NCBI RefSeq assembly: GCF_000960975.1 | Contig: NZ_CP010803.1 | Coordinates: forward strand, 2,942,405 to 3,006,404 | Length of the DNA: 64,000 nt | Direction: 5' to 3' | Source: Martelella endophytica | Lineage (GTDB): Bacteria > Pseudomonadota > Alphaproteobacteria > Rhizobiales > Rhizobiaceae | Shown: one piece after another, positions 1-9,595 of the stretch | Position numbering within the stretch: the stretch's first letter is position 1 | How the letters are laid out: each line of letters opens with the position of its first letter | The notes under the pieces: generated by a model | The model's input: only the letters and a program-made list of their open reading frames with translations | Databases searched by the model: none | Told to the model about the DNA's origin: nothing | Made by a program: the position numbers and the translations under genes

Positions 1-149
1 GAACGGCGGCGGAGGGGAGCGTCGTCGAGGGGCGCCTGCAGGCCGAAACGGCCGGGGGCTGGCGCTATCTCGCCGACACCTCACGCGAGCTCGGCCTGCT
101 CGATCGCTCGGCCATCTATGGCGGCTTCCACATCTATGAACGGCTCTGA
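1..149 (+). CDS. btaA: 3' end of BtaA-like S-adenosylmethionine:diacylglycerol 3-amino-3-carboxypropyltransferase (partial)
   Basis: Only the last 48 residues are in the window, read in the frame starting at base 3 and ending at the TGA at 147-149. The C-terminus ends RSAIYGGFHIYERL, a pattern I associate with the DUF3419/BtaA family. BtaA moves the 3-amino-3-carboxypropyl group of SAM onto diacylglycerol, the first step of betaine lipid (DGTS) synthesis used when phosphate is scarce. The assignment is strengthened by the next gene, which starts one base after this stop and looks like BtaB. The N-terminal part lies outside the window, so completeness cannot be judged. Confidence 0.72.
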   Translation, partial: TAAEGSVVEGRLQAETAGGWRYLADTSRELGLLDRSAIYGGFHIYERL

Positions 150-150
150 C

Positions 151-783
151 ATGACGGATGCCCATGCTGACGCCATGGACGCGATGTACCGCTACCAACG
201 GCATATCTATGACCTGACCCGCAAATACTATCTGTTCGGCCGCGACGGACTGATTGCGGGGCTCGACGTTCCACCCGGTGGCTCGCTGCTCGAGGTCGCC
301 TGCGGTACCGGGCGGAACCTGAAGAAGGCGGAAGCGCTCTATCCGGAAGCGCGGCTCTACGGCTTTGACATTTCCGAAGAAATGCTGGCGTCGGCGCGCG
401 GCAATTTTCGCAATGACGCTGCCAGTTTCATCGCCGCCGATGCCTGCCGCTTCAAGGCCTCCGATTTCGGCGCCGAAGGCTTCGACCGCATCATGATTTC
501 CTATGCGCTCTCGATGATCCCCGATTGGCGTCGGGCCGTTGTCGCCGCGCTCGATGCGCTCCTGCCGGAGGGGCAGTTGCATGTCGTGGACTTCGGACAG
601 CAGGAAAAGCTGCCACGCGCCTTCCGCGTCGTCCTGCGCGCCTGGCTCGCGCGGTTCCACGTTCATCCCCGGGCGGAGATGATGGCGGTTCTGGCGGAAG
701 AGGCCGGCGCCCGCGGCATGACGCTGGCCTTCCACTCCGTCGGCGGCGGCTATGCCTGGTACGCGGTTCTGCGGCGGCAATAG
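151..783 (+). CDS. btaB: BtaB-like SAM-dependent methyltransferase (betaine lipid synthesis)
   Basis: A 210-residue class I methyltransferase. From the ATG at 151 it shows an N-terminal RHIYDLTRKYYLFGRD segment, then the SAM-binding motif I LEVACGTGRN near residue 48, the acidic turn YGFDIS about 25 residues later, and a post-motif ISYALSMIP. BtaB trimethylates the homoserine headgroup made by BtaA to give DGTS. The start at 151 is chosen because it follows the btaA stop by one base; an upstream in-frame ATG at 118 would overlap btaA by 32 bases. The two genes appear to be one operon. In rhizobia such pairs are induced by phosphate limitation; no Pho box can be seen because the promoter lies outside the window. 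Confidence 0.8.
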   Translation: MTDAHADAMDAMYRYQRHIYDLTRKYYLFGRDGLIAGLDVPPGGSLLEVACGTGRNLKKAEALYPEARLYGFDISEEMLASARGNFRNDAASFIAADACRFKASDFGAEGFDRIMISYALSMIPDWRRAVVAALDALLPEGQLHVVDFGQQEKLPRAFRVVLRAWLARFHVHPRAEMMAVLAEEAGARGMTLAFHSVGGGYAWYAVLRRQ

Positions 784-810
784 TTCGGGCCGGCACATGC
801 AGAAATGAAA

Positions 811-839
811 AAGGCGCCCCGCGAGGCGCCTTTCGTGTT
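811..839. terminator. Bidirectional rho-independent terminator
   Basis: A perfect 8-bp stem, AAGGCGCC at 811-818 with GGCGCCTT at 825-832, has a 6-base loop. It is followed by a T-rich stretch on the plus strand and preceded by GAAATGAAAA, which gives a T-rich tail on the minus strand. It sits between the convergent ends of btaB and the MFS gene and can serve both. Confidence 0.8.
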
Positions 840-2090
840 TCAGACCTCGGGATTGTGAGGCTGGAACAGCTTTCCCTTCTCCGCGATCAATGTGAGGCCG
901 AGGGCGACCACGGCGAAGATGAAGAAGCCGGTGATCATCGGCGTTGTCGTGCCGTTGAAGGAGAGGCCGATCGTGGCGCCGAGAAGGGCGGAGCCGGCGG
1001 TGCTGGCAAAGCCGAGGATCGAGGATGCTGCGCCTGCGACATGGCCGAGCGGCTCCATCGCCAGCGCGTTGAAGTTCGGGCCGATCCAGCCGAACTGGAA
1101 CCAGGCGATCAGAAACAGGCCATAGAACACCCAGAACGGCATGATGCCGTTGGTGGCAAGGTCGATGACCAGCCAGATACCGTTGGTCACGGTGAAGCCG
1201 ATCAGTGCGCCGTGCGACAGTCGTCGCATGCCGATCCTTCCGACGATCCGCGAATTGATCAGCGAGGAGCAGGCCATGATGATGCCGACGCCGGCGAAGG
1301 CGACCGGAAACAGCGTTCCGAGATTGAAAACCTCGACGTACACCTGCTGGGCAGAGGTCACGAAGCCGAAGATGCAGGCCATGATGAAAGTGGTGCCGAG
1401 CGTGTAGAACAGCGCCAGGCGGTTGCTCAGGACAACATGGAACGAGTGAACGATCGCCTTCGGCGTCAGCTCGACACGGTCTTCGGAATGCTGGGTTTCC
1501 GGCAGACGGAAGATGACCCAGAAGAAATTGCAGAATGCTGCAAGCCCGAGGAAGGCGAAGACGAGATGCCATTCGCCGGCCAGCATGATGGTCTGGCCGA
1601 TGGAGGGTGCGATCACCGGAATGATCATGAACACCATCATGATCAGCGACATGATCTCGGCCATCTTGCGGCCACCGTAAAGGTCGCGCACGATCGCGAC
1701 AGAGATGACCCGGGTCGCAGCAGCGCCGAGGCCCTGGAAGAACCGCACCGCCAGCATCAGCGTGAAGCTGGGCACGAAGACGCAACAGACGGCGCCGATG
1801 AAATAGATGACGAGACCCACCAACAGCGGCTTCTTGCGGCCGTAGCGGTCCGCAATCGGGCCATAGGCGAGCTGCGCGATGCCGAAGCCCAGCACGTAGG
1901 ACGTGATGATGAACTGGTGTTCGTTATCCGACTGGACACCAAGGCTTGCCCCGATCTCCTTGAGCCCCGGCAGCATGATGTCGATGGCGAGAGCATTCAG
2001 CGCCATCAGCGCCGCCATCATCGCCACCAGCTCCCACTTTCCGGGAGCGCGGCGGACGAGCGGCGCCGTCGTGTGTAATGTATCTGTCAC
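840..2090 (-). CDS. Bcr/CflA-type MFS drug exporter
   Basis: A 416-residue inner-membrane transporter of the major facilitator superfamily with about 12 hydrophobic segments. The first helix contains ALAIDIMLPGL, resembling the ALSTDMYLPA signature of the Bcr/CflA (DHA1) drug:proton antiporters, and the loop after helix 2 has GPIADRYGRKKPL, the family's motif A. Substrate cannot be told from sequence; bicyclomycin, chloramphenicol or sulfonamide-type compounds are typical of the family. It stands alone between two terminators, so it is probably transcribed from its own promoter just upstream of 2090. No adjacent regulator gene is present. Confidence 0.85.
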   Translation of the reverse strand: MTDTLHTTAPLVRRAPGKWELVAMMAALMALNALAIDIMLPGLKEIGASLGVQSDNEHQFIITSYVLGFGIAQLAYGPIADRYGRKKPLLVGLVIYFIGAVCCVFVPSFTLMLAVRFFQGLGAAATRVISVAIVRDLYGGRKMAEIMSLIMMVFMIIPVIAPSIGQTIMLAGEWHLVFAFLGLAAFCNFFWVIFRLPETQHSEDRVELTPKAIVHSFHVVLSNRLALFYTLGTTFIMACIFGFVTSAQQVYVEVFNLGTLFPVAFAGVGIIMACSSLINSRIVGRIGMRRLSHGALIGFTVTNGIWLVIDLATNGIMPFWVFYGLFLIAWFQFGWIGPNFNALAMEPLGHVAGAASSILGFASTAGSALLGATIGLSFNGTTTPMITGFFIFAVVALGLTLIAEKGKLFQPHNPEV

Positions 2091-2114
2091 AATTTAAATC
2101 CTGAAAGCAAAAGA

Positions 2115-2135
2115 AGGCGCTGCAATGCAGCGCCT
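2115..2135 (-). terminator. Rho-independent terminator after grxD
   Basis: A near-perfect palindrome, AGGCGCTGCA at 2115-2124 with TGCAGCGCCT at 2126-2135, is followed on the minus strand by TCTTTTGCTTT. It lies downstream of the purL-bolA-grxD group. Confidence 0.75.
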
Positions 2136-2219
2136 GTGTCCCACCTTAACGGTATCGTCATCTGGCGGGCGCATATGGCGCGCCCGACCCCAAAACTGCT
2201 GTCGGTTTCCGGAAGGGCC

Positions 2220-2555
2220 TTAAGCCGCGCCGCGCACCGTCACGCCTTTTGCGGTGAGATGATCCTGCAGTTCGCCCGCCTGGAACATCTCGCGCACGAT
2301 GTCGCAACCGCCCACGAATTCGCCCTTCACATAAAGCTGCGGGATCGTCGGCCAGTTGGAAAAGTCCTTGATGCCCTGGCGCAGGTCCGCGTCGGCAAGC
2401 ACGTTGACGCCTTTGTATTCGACGCCGAGATAATCGAGAATCTGAACCACCTGGCCGGAGAAACCGCACTGCGGAAACTGCGGGGTGCCCTTCATGAAGA
2501 GAACGACATCGTTGTTGTCGACTTCGTTCTGGATCGAGGTATGAGCATCAGTCAT
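2220..2555 (-). CDS. grxD: Monothiol glutaredoxin, Grx4/GrxD family
   Basis: A 111-residue CGFS-type glutaredoxin. It has [16 protein letters not shown] (Cys30 in the CGFS site), the WPTIPQLY cis-proline loop and the GGCDI glutathione-binding end. CGFS glutaredoxins bind a [2Fe-2S] cluster with glutathione, pass it to client proteins and act with BolA partners. Start: the ATG at 2555 has a GAAAGGA ribosome site 6 bases upstream; the longer frame would begin with GTG at 2570 and have no such site. The neighbouring bolA gene on the same strand is the known interaction partner, so the two probably work together in iron-sulfur assembly and iron sensing. Confidence 0.93.
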   Translation of the reverse strand: MTDAHTSIQNEVDNNDVVLFMKGTPQFPQCGFSGQVVQILDYLGVEYKGVNVLADADLRQGIKDFSNWPTIPQLYVKGEFVGGCDIVREMFQAGELQDHLTAKGVTVRGAA

Positions 2556-2664
2556 GTGCAATCCTTTCACATACGGGTCAAGGCCGTAGCGTTATTTGCA
2601 TTCAGCATATAATTGATCGTTTGACATACGCCAAGCCCTCTTGGCGCATGAATTGCCTTTCGGC

Positions 2665-2898
2665 CTATTGCGGAACCGAGGTCTGCAGGGCGAGCGCGTG
2701 GAGCACACCGCCCATATTGCCCTTCAGCGCATCATAGACCATCTGGTGCTGCTGCACCCGGGTTTTTCCGCGAAAGCTTTCCGAGACGACTTCGGCGGCA
2801 AAGTGATCGCCGTCGCCGGCCAGATCCCTGATCTTGACCGTGGCATCCGGGATGGCGGCCTTGATCATGTCTTCGATTTCGCCAGCATTCATCGCCAT
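2665..2898 (-). CDS. bolA: BolA-family protein
   Basis: A 77-residue BolA/IbaG-like protein: an N-terminal helix (AGEIEDMIKAAIPDATVKI), then GDGDHFAAEVVSESFRGKTRVQQHQMVY with the family's conserved H-F and R-x-x-QHQ-VY signature, and a GGVLHAL end. BolA proteins adopt a KH-like fold and share an Fe-S cluster with CGFS glutaredoxins. The start is 2 bases after the purL stop, so the gene is translationally close to purL, and grxD follows 109 bases later. The set purL-bolA-grxD is a familiar alphaproteobacterial arrangement. Confidence 0.92.
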   Translation of the reverse strand: MAMNAGEIEDMIKAAIPDATVKIRDLAGDGDHFAAEVVSESFRGKTRVQQHQMVYDALKGNMGGVLHALALQTSVPQ

Positions 2899-2900
2899 GT

Positions 2901-5153
2901 TCAGTGCTCCTCGCTTGCTGCCGGTTCTTTTGCCGGTTGGCCGGATGCGGCCATGTATTCAGGGAACCACATTTCGTGGGCGGTACGCAACTCCTCAACG
3001 GAAACGCTGACGAGCGCGTCGATCACAAGCGTGTCACCCGCAACCTTGCCGAGCCGGCGGAACGGGATGCCGAAGCCCTCGGCCGAGGCGCACACGAAGT
3101 TGCCGTACTCGGCCGGCACGGTGATGACATAGCGCGCCTGATCCTCGCCGAAGAGAAGTGCGTGCGGCAGGCCGCGGGCGGGCTCGAGGCTGAGGTTCAT
3201 GCCCGCGCCGGCAGACATGCACATTTCCGCGAGCGCGACGATGAGACCGCCACCGGAAATGTCGTGGCAGGCGGTCACCTGGCCATTGGTGATTGCCGAG
3301 CGGATGAAATTGCCGTTGCGGCGCTCGACATAGAGGTCCACCGCCGGGGCGGGGCCATCGAGGCTGCCGAGCACTTCGCGCATATAAACCGAGGCGCCGA
3401 GATGGTCGCCGTCATTGCCGATCAGAATCACGTGGTCGCCTTTGGAGAAGGAGCCGATGCGGGCCATCTTCCGCCAGTCGGAAATCAGGCCGACACCGCC
3501 GATCGTGGGCGTCGGCAGGATCGCCTCGCCATTGGTCTCGTTATAGAGCGAGACATTGCCCGAGACGATCGGGAAATCGAGCGCGCGGCAGGCTTCGCCA
3601 ATACCCTCGATCGCCTTGACGAACTGGCCCATGATGTCCGGCTTTTCCGGATTGCCGAAATTGAGGTTGTCGGTCGCTGCCAGCGGCTCGGCGCCGGTCG
3701 CGATGATATTGCGCCAGCACTCGGCCACCGCCTGCTTGCCACCCTCGAACGGGTCGGCCTCGACATAATGCGGGGTAACATCGCAGGAGAAGGCCAGCGC
3801 CTTGGTCGGATGCCCCTCGACCCGGATGACGCCGGCATCGCCGCCTGGCCGCTGCAGCGAATTGCCCTGGATGATCGTGTCGTACTGCTCGTAGACCCAG
3901 CGGCGGCTCGAATGATTCGGCCCGCCAAGTATGGCAAGCAGCGCCGCCTTGTAGTCCTCGGGCGCCGCGATCAGGTGCGAGGGGAGCTCGCCGCGCGTGT
4001 CCGGCTCGCGCCAGGGGCGGTCATATTCCGGCGCCTGGTCGCCGAGGTCCTTGATCGGCAGGTCTGCGACTTCCTCGTTGTTGTGGAAGACGCGGAAGCG
4101 CAGGTCGTCGGTGGTCTTGCCGACGATCGCGAAATCGAGGCCCCATTTGCGGAAGATCGCCTCGGCGACCTCTTCCTTCTCGGGGTCGAGCACCATCAGC
4201 ATGCGTTCCTGGCTTTCCGAGAGCATCATCTCGTAGGCCGTCATGTTTTCTTCGCGCACCGGTACCTTGTTGAGGTCGAGTTCGATGCCGAGGTCACCCT
4301 TGGCGCCCATTTCGACGGCCGAGCAGGTGAGGCCGGCAGCACCCATGTCCTGGATCGCGATCACAGCGCCGGTTTTCATCAACTCCATGCAGGCTTCGAG
4401 CAGGCATTTCTCGGTGAAGGGGTCGCCGACCTGCACGGTCGGGCGCTTCTCCTCGATGTCCTCGTCGAATTCGGCGGATGCCATGGTGGCGCCGCCGACG
4501 CCATCGCGGCCGGTCTTGGCGCCAAGATAGACGACCGGCAGGCCAACGCCCTGGGCCTCGGAATAGAAGATCGCATCACTGCGGGCGATGCCCGCGGCAA
4601 AGGCGTTGACCAGATTGTTGCCGTTGTAGCGGGCGTCGAATTCGACCTCGCCGCCGACGGTCGGGACGCCGAAGGAGTTGCCGTAGCCGCCGACGCCGGC
4701 AACGACGCCGGAGACGAGGTGGCGGGTCTTCGGATGATCCGGGGCGCCGAAACGCAGCGCATTCATCGCGGCGACGGGCCGTGCGCCCATGGTGAAGATA
4801 TCGCGCAAAATGCCGCCGACACCGGTCGCGGCGCCCTGATAGGGCTCGATGTAGGACGGATGGTTGTGGCTTTCCATCTTGAAGACGACGCAGTCGCCAT
4901 CGTCGATATCAACGACACCGGCGTTTTCGCCAGGACCCTGGATAACCCGGCGCCCCGTGGTCGGCAGCGTTCTCAGCCAGCGCTTGGAGGATTTGTAGGA
5001 GCAGTGTTCGTTCCACATCGCCGAGAAGATGCCGAGCTCGGTGAAGCTCGGCTCGCGGCCGATGAGCGACAGAATCCGCTCGTATTCATCCGGCTTCAGC
5101 CCGTGGGCCGCGACGAGTTCGGGGGTTATGGCCTGGCTGTTGGAAAGGGTCAT
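2901..5153 (-). CDS. purL: Phosphoribosylformylglycinamidine synthase subunit PurL
   Basis: A 750-residue small-type PurL, the ATP-dependent synthetase subunit that converts FGAR to FGAM in purine synthesis, working with separate PurQ (glutaminase) and PurS subunits in this lineage. Visible motifs are [10 protein letters not shown] (residues 47-56, catalytic His50), [10 protein letters not shown] (73-82), [10 protein letters not shown] (91-100) and the Gly-rich substrate loop that follows. A second AIRS-type half is visible near [13 protein letters not shown] and [11 protein letters not shown]. Length is close to the 740-745 usual for the family. purQ and purS are not in the window. Confidence 0.96.
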   Translation of the reverse strand: MTLSNSQAITPELVAAHGLKPDEYERILSLIGREPSFTELGIFSAMWNEHCSYKSSKRWLRTLPTTGRRVIQGPGENAGVVDIDDGDCVVFKMESHNHPSYIEPYQGAATGVGGILRDIFTMGARPVAAMNALRFGAPDHPKTRHLVSGVVAGVGGYGNSFGVPTVGGEVEFDARYNGNNLVNAFAAGIARSDAIFYSEAQGVGLPVVYLGAKTGRDGVGGATMASAEFDEDIEEKRPTVQVGDPFTEKCLLEACMELMKTGAVIAIQDMGAAGLTCSAVEMGAKGDLGIELDLNKVPVREENMTAYEMMLSESQERMLMVLDPEKEEVAEAIFRKWGLDFAIVGKTTDDLRFRVFHNNEEVADLPIKDLGDQAPEYDRPWREPDTRGELPSHLIAAPEDYKAALLAILGGPNHSSRRWVYEQYDTIIQGNSLQRPGGDAGVIRVEGHPTKALAFSCDVTPHYVEADPFEGGKQAVAECWRNIIATGAEPLAATDNLNFGNPEKPDIMGQFVKAIEGIGEACRALDFPIVSGNVSLYNETNGEAILPTPTIGGVGLISDWRKMARIGSFSKGDHVILIGNDGDHLGASVYMREVLGSLDGPAPAVDLYVERRNGNFIRSAITNGQVTACHDISGGGLIVALAEMCMSAGAGMNLSLEPARGLPHALLFGEDQARYVITVPAEYGNFVCASAEGFGIPFRRLGKVAGDTLVIDALVSVSVEELRTAHEMWFPEYMAASGQPAKEPAASEEH

Positions 5154-5269
5154 GAGACGTGAGCATCCCGCTTTGGTTTCAGACGATCTTCGCGTTTTGC
5201 GCCTTCATTAGCCGAAGTTGCAATGCGAAGCGACAATGTTTTTACCGTTTTCCCGTGCCGGCGGTGGCC

Positions 5270-6724
5270 TTAGCCACGCCAGTACATCGGCATCAGGATC
5301 ACGACGATGGTGAGGATTTCCAGTCGGCCGAGCAGCATCATCAGCGACAGCAGATAGAGCTCGGGGTCCGCGAAGGACGAAAAATTGCCTGCCGGACCGA
5401 TGATGTCTCCAAGACCAGGGCCGACATTCGAAAGCGCCGTCAGCACAGCCGTCGTGGCGGTGACGATGTCATAGCCAAGGGCGGCGAGGGCGACGCTGCC
5501 GACAGCCCAGAGCAGGATATAGGCGCTGAAGAACATCGACACGGCACGCTGGGTCTCCGGATCGACGGTGAGCTGGCCGTAGCGGATCGAATAGACGGCA
5601 TTCGGATAGATCAGTTTCTTCATGCCTGTCTTCAACATGTTGAACAGGATGAGGAAACGATAGGCCTTGATGCCGCCCGCCGTCGAACCCGAGCAGCCAC
5701 CCATGAAGGTGAGAAAGAACACCAGGACAACGGCAAAGCTGCCCCAGAGCGTGTAGTCGGTGCTGGCATAGCCGGTCGTCGACAGGATCGACGAGACGTT
5801 GAAGAAGGATTCCGACAGCGCCATCGGGAACGTCATCTCGCCATTGAGGCTGATGTAGAGCGCAAGCGCGAAGACGGCGATGCCGAGGTAGCCGAGAAAC
5901 AGCATGATCTGCGGATCGCGCAGTGTGTCGAGGCGGCCGCGAACGATGAACAGGATCAGGATCGAGAAGGGCAAGCTGCAGATGGTCATGAAGAAGCCGG
6001 CGATCCACAGCAGCCGCGTGTCGTGAAAGTAGCCGAACGACGCATCATGGGTGGAAAAGCCGCCGGTCGCGACCGTTGTCAGTGCATGGTTGACCGCATC
6101 GAAATGCGACATGCCGCTGGTGCCGTAGCCGATGGCGCAGAGCACGGTGATGCCGACATAGATCGCCAGGAAGGCGCGCGTGAAGCTTGCCATGCGCGCG
6201 AACGGCTTGTCGCCGGTATCGGATGATTCCATCTTGAAGAACGCCATGCCGCCGATCCTGAGGAACGGCAGGATGAACAGGCCGAGAGCGACAATGCCGA
6301 TGCCGCCCATCCATTGCAGCAGCGAACGCCAGATCAGCAGGCCGGGGGCGGCGTGATCGAGGCCGGTCAGCACCGTTGAGCCGGTCGTGGTGATCGCCGA
6401 GACGCTTTCGAACAGCGCCTGCGCGAAGGAAAGGTCGGCCCGTGCGAGATAGATCGGAACAGCGCCGACGACCGCGAAGGTGACCCACAGCAGGTTGACC
6501 AGGAAGAAGCCGAGGCGGCGGCTGAAGGGCGGAGGATTGCCGCGCATGGCAACCGCGGTGACGCCGCTGATGCCGCCCACCATGATGCCGCAGACGGCAA
6601 AAACTTCCCAGTCCTTGTTGTTGTAATAGAGGTCTGCCATCGCCGGAACGAACATGGCGGCGGCAAGATAGAGCCCGCAAATTGCCGCTATATAGAAGGC
6701 AGATCGCAGAAGCGTGGCGTTCAA
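5270..6724 (-). CDS. trkH: TrkH-family potassium uptake protein
   Basis: A 484-residue membrane protein of the TrkH/KtrB superfamily of K+ translocating subunits. It shows the repeated selectivity-filter patterns of the four M1-P-M2 units, including SAITTTGSTVLTGLD, TTVATGGFSTHDASF, SSILSTTGYASTDY and SNVGPGLGDIIG. The gating-loop region FMGGCSGSTAGGIKAYR is also intact. It should form the channel-like K+ pathway, with TrkA (not here) as nucleotide-binding regulator. It lies 116 bases upstream of purL on the same strand and diverges from the dehydratase gene at 6814. Confidence 0.95.
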   Translation of the reverse strand: MNATLLRSAFYIAAICGLYLAAAMFVPAMADLYYNNKDWEVFAVCGIMVGGISGVTAVAMRGNPPPFSRRLGFFLVNLLWVTFAVVGAVPIYLARADLSFAQALFESVSAITTTGSTVLTGLDHAAPGLLIWRSLLQWMGGIGIVALGLFILPFLRIGGMAFFKMESSDTGDKPFARMASFTRAFLAIYVGITVLCAIGYGTSGMSHFDAVNHALTTVATGGFSTHDASFGYFHDTRLLWIAGFFMTICSLPFSILILFIVRGRLDTLRDPQIMLFLGYLGIAVFALALYISLNGEMTFPMALSESFFNVSSILSTTGYASTDYTLWGSFAVVLVFFLTFMGGCSGSTAGGIKAYRFLILFNMLKTGMKKLIYPNAVYSIRYGQLTVDPETQRAVSMFFSAYILLWAVGSVALAALGYDIVTATTAVLTALSNVGPGLGDIIGPAGNFSSFADPELYLLSLMMLLGRLEILTIVVILMPMYWRG

Positions 6725-6813
6725 AGGGCAGGTTCCCTGTCAGATTCTTTCAGGCATCCGGGCTTTTTCACCACCCGCTTGATATGCCATAGCGGTGATG
6801 TCCGACAAACTCA

Positions 6814-8079
6814 ATGGGAAGCATGAGAATGGATGAGGCCGTAAGACGATCCGAGGTGGCGCTCCGGGACCTGTTCGAGCCGACGCCGCTGCAGCGCAAC
6901 GTGCATCTGAGCACGCTCTTCGACGCCGATATCTATCTGAAGCGGGAAGATCTGACGCCGGTGCGCTCCTACAAGCTGCGCGGCGCCTTCAATTTCATGC
7001 GCAAGCATCTGGAAACGGGCGGCCGCGACAAGGTTTTCGCCTGCGCATCCGCCGGCAACCACGCGCAGGGCTTTGCCTTCTGCTGCAAGCACTTCGGCGT
7101 TGAGGGCGTGGTCTTCATGCCGGTGACGACGCCGCAGCAGAAGATCGACAAGACCCGCACCTTCGGCGAAGGTCATATCCGCATCGAGCTCGTCGGCGAC
7201 ATCTTTGATGTCTGCTACGACGCTGCCCGCCGCTTCGTGGCGGAAAACGGCGGCGTCATGGTGCCGCCCTTCGATCATGTGGACATCATCGAGGGGCAGG
7301 CGACGATCGCCGCCGAGATCGAGGCCGCCTGGCCGGAGCCGGGGGAGCTGCCGGACATGGTGGTTCTGCCGGTCGGCGGCGGCGGCCTTGCGGCCGGTAT
7401 CACCGGTTATTTCGCCGGGCGGATGCCGGATGACGCCTTCATCTTTGCCGAACCCGCCGGCGCGCCGAGCCTGAAGCGCTCGCTGGAAGCGGGGCAGGTG
7501 GTGACCCTCGACGAGGTCGACAATTTCGTCGATGGCGCCGCAGTCGCCAGGATCGGCGACGCGAATTTCGCCGCTCTTGAGCGCTTTCCGGCCGAGCAGG
7601 TGATTCTGGTCAAGGAAAACGCCCTCTGCGTGACGATGACGGAGATGCTCAATGTCGAGGGCGTGGTGCTGGAGCCGGCCGGCGCGCTGGCGCTCACCGC
7701 GCTGCGGGGGCTGCCCGCGACATCGATACGCGGCAAGAAGATCGTGATCCTGGTGTCCGGCGGCAATTTCGATTTCGACCGCCTGCCGGATGTCAAGGAA
7801 CGGGCAATGCGGCATCTGGGGCTCAAGAAGTATCTCATCCTGCGGCTGCCGCAGCGGCCGGGCGCGCTGAAGGATTTCCTCGGGCTTCTCGGTCCGGAGG
7901 ACGATATCGCGCGGTTCGAATATCTGAAGAAGTCGGCGCGCAACTTCGGCTCCATTCTGATCGGCATCGAGACGGCGCGGCCTGAAAATTTCAACACGCT
8001 GTTCGACAAGATCAATGCAGGCGGGCTGAAATACCAGGACATTACCGAAAACGAGATTCTCGCGAATCTGATCATCTGA
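6814..8079 (+). CDS. ilvA: Threonine dehydratase (threonine ammonia-lyase), short form with one C-terminal ACT-like domain
   Basis: A 421-residue fold-type II PLP enzyme. The PLP-binding lysine is in RSYKLRGAFN (Lys54), the substrate loop is ACASAGNHAQG, and the phosphate-binding glycine stretch is LPVGGGGLAAG. The C-terminal 90 residues (from about LGLKKYLILRLPQRPGALKDFL) look like the single ACT-like regulatory domain of the roughly 420-residue enzymes; E. coli IlvA is longer and has two. The reaction deaminates threonine to 2-oxobutanoate for isoleucine synthesis. In-frame ATGs at 6814, 6823 and 6829 are all possible starts. It is not in an obvious operon. Confidence 0.9.
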   Translation: MGSMRMDEAVRRSEVALRDLFEPTPLQRNVHLSTLFDADIYLKREDLTPVRSYKLRGAFNFMRKHLETGGRDKVFACASAGNHAQGFAFCCKHFGVEGVVFMPVTTPQQKIDKTRTFGEGHIRIELVGDIFDVCYDAARRFVAENGGVMVPPFDHVDIIEGQATIAAEIEAAWPEPGELPDMVVLPVGGGGLAAGITGYFAGRMPDDAFIFAEPAGAPSLKRSLEAGQVVTLDEVDNFVDGAAVARIGDANFAALERFPAEQVILVKENALCVTMTEMLNVEGVVLEPAGALALTALRGLPATSIRGKKIVILVSGGNFDFDRLPDVKERAMRHLGLKKYLILRLPQRPGALKDFLGLLGPEDDIARFEYLKKSARNFGSILIGIETARPENFNTLFDKINAGGLKYQDITENEILANLII

Positions 8080-8176
8080 GGCCCGGAACGCGGTTCGAGC
8101 GTTTGAGGGCCGGTGTCCGGAGGCTGGCGTGCGCGCTGGCGATCGGATAAGAAGGACAAAAAGGGAGTTTATTCAC

Positions 8177-8503
8177 ATGGCATCGTTTTTCTCGAAGATC
8201 GGTTCACTGTTTTCCGGCGGCGGCAACGCGGCCGGCCAGGAAAACGAACAGGCCGTGCAATCGATCGTGCATGAGGAATGCATCATCTTCGCCGAGCCGG
8301 TGAAGGAGGGCACGCAGTATCGTCTGCAGGGCCGGATCGAGAAGGAAGTCGACGGCGAAACGATGACCCGCACCTTCATCCGCGCCGACCTGTTCGCATC
8401 CCAGGACGAAGCGATCGAATGGAGCCTGAAGAAGGGCAAGCAGATCATCGACCAGAACGGTCGCTCGCTGTTTTCTGACGGTGAGAAGAACCGTACGGCC
8501 TGA
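8177..8503 (+). CDS. HlyU-family protein
   Basis: A 108-residue protein. After a basic and glycine-rich start (MASFFSKIGSLFSGGG) it has YRLQGRIEKEVDGETMTRTFIRADLF and ends with EAIEWSLKKGKQIID, the pattern of the HlyU family (named after a Vibrio haemolysin activator; rhizobial members have no assigned role). The ATG at 8177 is preferred because AGGGAG lies 9 bases before it; the longer frame from 8129 has no such site and adds unconserved residues. It is monocistronic. Whether it binds DNA cannot be said from the sequence. Confidence 0.75.
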   Translation: MASFFSKIGSLFSGGGNAAGQENEQAVQSIVHEECIIFAEPVKEGTQYRLQGRIEKEVDGETMTRTFIRADLFASQDEAIEWSLKKGKQIIDQNGRSLFSDGEKNRTA

Positions 8504-8641
8504 GCGCGGGCCGGGCGTCGAGCAGAGGGCCGCTTACGGGCGGTCTTCGCCGGTGCCTGTGCTAACGGGGTCAGGAAAAGCGGGAAAGAGGCCCTGCCGG
8601 CGCGAGAGCGCCGTTGATATCTGCCTCGCTGTCGTTGCGCG

Positions 8642-8869
8642 TCAGTAATAGAACACGAGCAGGTAGCTGGTCAGGATCGCGATTCCGACCAGGGATATCC
8701 AGACGGGCATGTTGTAGGGCGTCGCCGCTGCGGCAGGACGGTTGTCAGGCTTGTCTTCGCTAGCGCTATCATGTGTTTCAAGTGCCGAAAGACTATAGCT
8801 GCCGCATCGCCGGCAGACCACGCCGGTTCGCTGGATGTATTGGCATGCAATACACTTGTAGTGCGTCAT
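8642..8869 (-). CDS. Small zinc-ribbon protein with C-terminal membrane anchor
   Basis: A 75-residue protein I do not recognise by name. Residues 1-25 hold CIACQYIQRTGVVCRRCGSY, with CxxC and CxxC pairs separated by about 10 residues, typical of a zinc ribbon. The last 25 residues form one membrane helix (ISLVGIAILTSYLLVF), so the protein is probably tail-anchored with the ribbon in the cytoplasm. The start at 8869 has GGGGAG 8 bases upstream. It lies between the HlyU gene and tRNA-Val and is expressed away from both. The middle is low-complexity and polar, probably a flexible linker. Confidence 0.6.
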   Translation of the reverse strand: MTHYKCIACQYIQRTGVVCRRCGSYSLSALETHDSASEDKPDNRPAAAATPYNMPVWISLVGIAILTSYLLVFYY

Positions 8870-8986
8870 AACAATTCTCCCCTTGACGCGAAGGTTACGC
8901 GCGAATCGGGGGACAATCAAGACTGACGGGGATGGCGGCGCTGCAGATTGGCCTGGCGGCGAGGTTTTTGCAGTTTTGGGGAAGAA

Positions 8987-9062
8987 TGGTGGGCGATGAG
9001 AGGCTCGAACTCCCGACATCCTCGGTGTAAACGAGGCGCTCTACCAACTGAGCTAATCGCCC
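8987..9062 (-). tRNA. tRNA-Val (anticodon TAC)
   Basis: On the minus strand a full cloverleaf can be drawn: acceptor GGGCGAT with ATCGCCC, the D-arm TAGCTCAGTTGGTAGAGC, the anticodon stem CTCGT with loop TTTACAC giving TAC, the T-arm GTTCGAG and an encoded CCA. Length is 76 bases including CCA. Confidence 0.96.
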
Positions 9063-9595
9063 GCCCTGTCGGTGGTGGGTGAAATATGCGGATCGGACGG
9101 AAACCGCAAGAGGGTATTCGCCGATTTTCGAATTTTTTTTGACGGCTTCGGGAGAGGTGGGCAGGGGAGACTCGGTTTCTCTGCCGCATTGCCGAAATGC
9201 GCGCCCGGTCGCGAAGCCAACGTCCGTCGCAGGCTGAATGCGCAAAGAGGGTGAGGCAACCTCCTCTTATAGGGTGGTTCACAGTGCTCTTATTAAGAGG
9301 GGGCATCAGCGTATGGGAGGGCAGGCGGCTCGGTGGAGAGTCGGCTGCTGTTGCATATTGGGCTGCATCTGGTCGCCCGGCTGCGGTCGTCCTCTGCTGT
9401 GGGTGGAGTGAAAGGGAAGGGGCCGAGGTGTGGATTGTCCGTGTTTGCTGGGGTGCGGAGAGAGGGTGCTCCAAAAAAATCAGAAATGCGCGATATGCTG
9501 CTTGACAGTAGCGGGAGACCCCCTTAAACAGCCGCTCACGCCAGACAGACAAGCGCTCACGAAAACAAGCGCTTGCCCCTGAAACGGCCAAATGC
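9063..9595. other. Intergenic region between tRNA-Val and tRNA-Asp
   Basis: About 530 bases with no credible coding sequence; the open frames here lack ribosome sites and recognisable proteins. It must hold the promoters of the two divergent tRNA genes. Only the tRNA-Asp promoter is visible (separate entry). The middle is G-rich on the plus strand. Confidence 0.5.
9502..9530 (+). promoter_or_regulatory. Sigma-70-type promoter for tRNA-Asp
   Basis: TTGACA at 9502-9507 and TAAACA at 9525-9530 are separated by 17 bases and lie about 65 bases upstream of tRNA-Asp. The -35 is a perfect consensus match and the -10 a partial one. Confidence 0.55.

Noticed and set aside
2904..5162. 752-codon plus-strand open frame across purL
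   Set aside because: Exact antisense of purL without ribosome site or domains.
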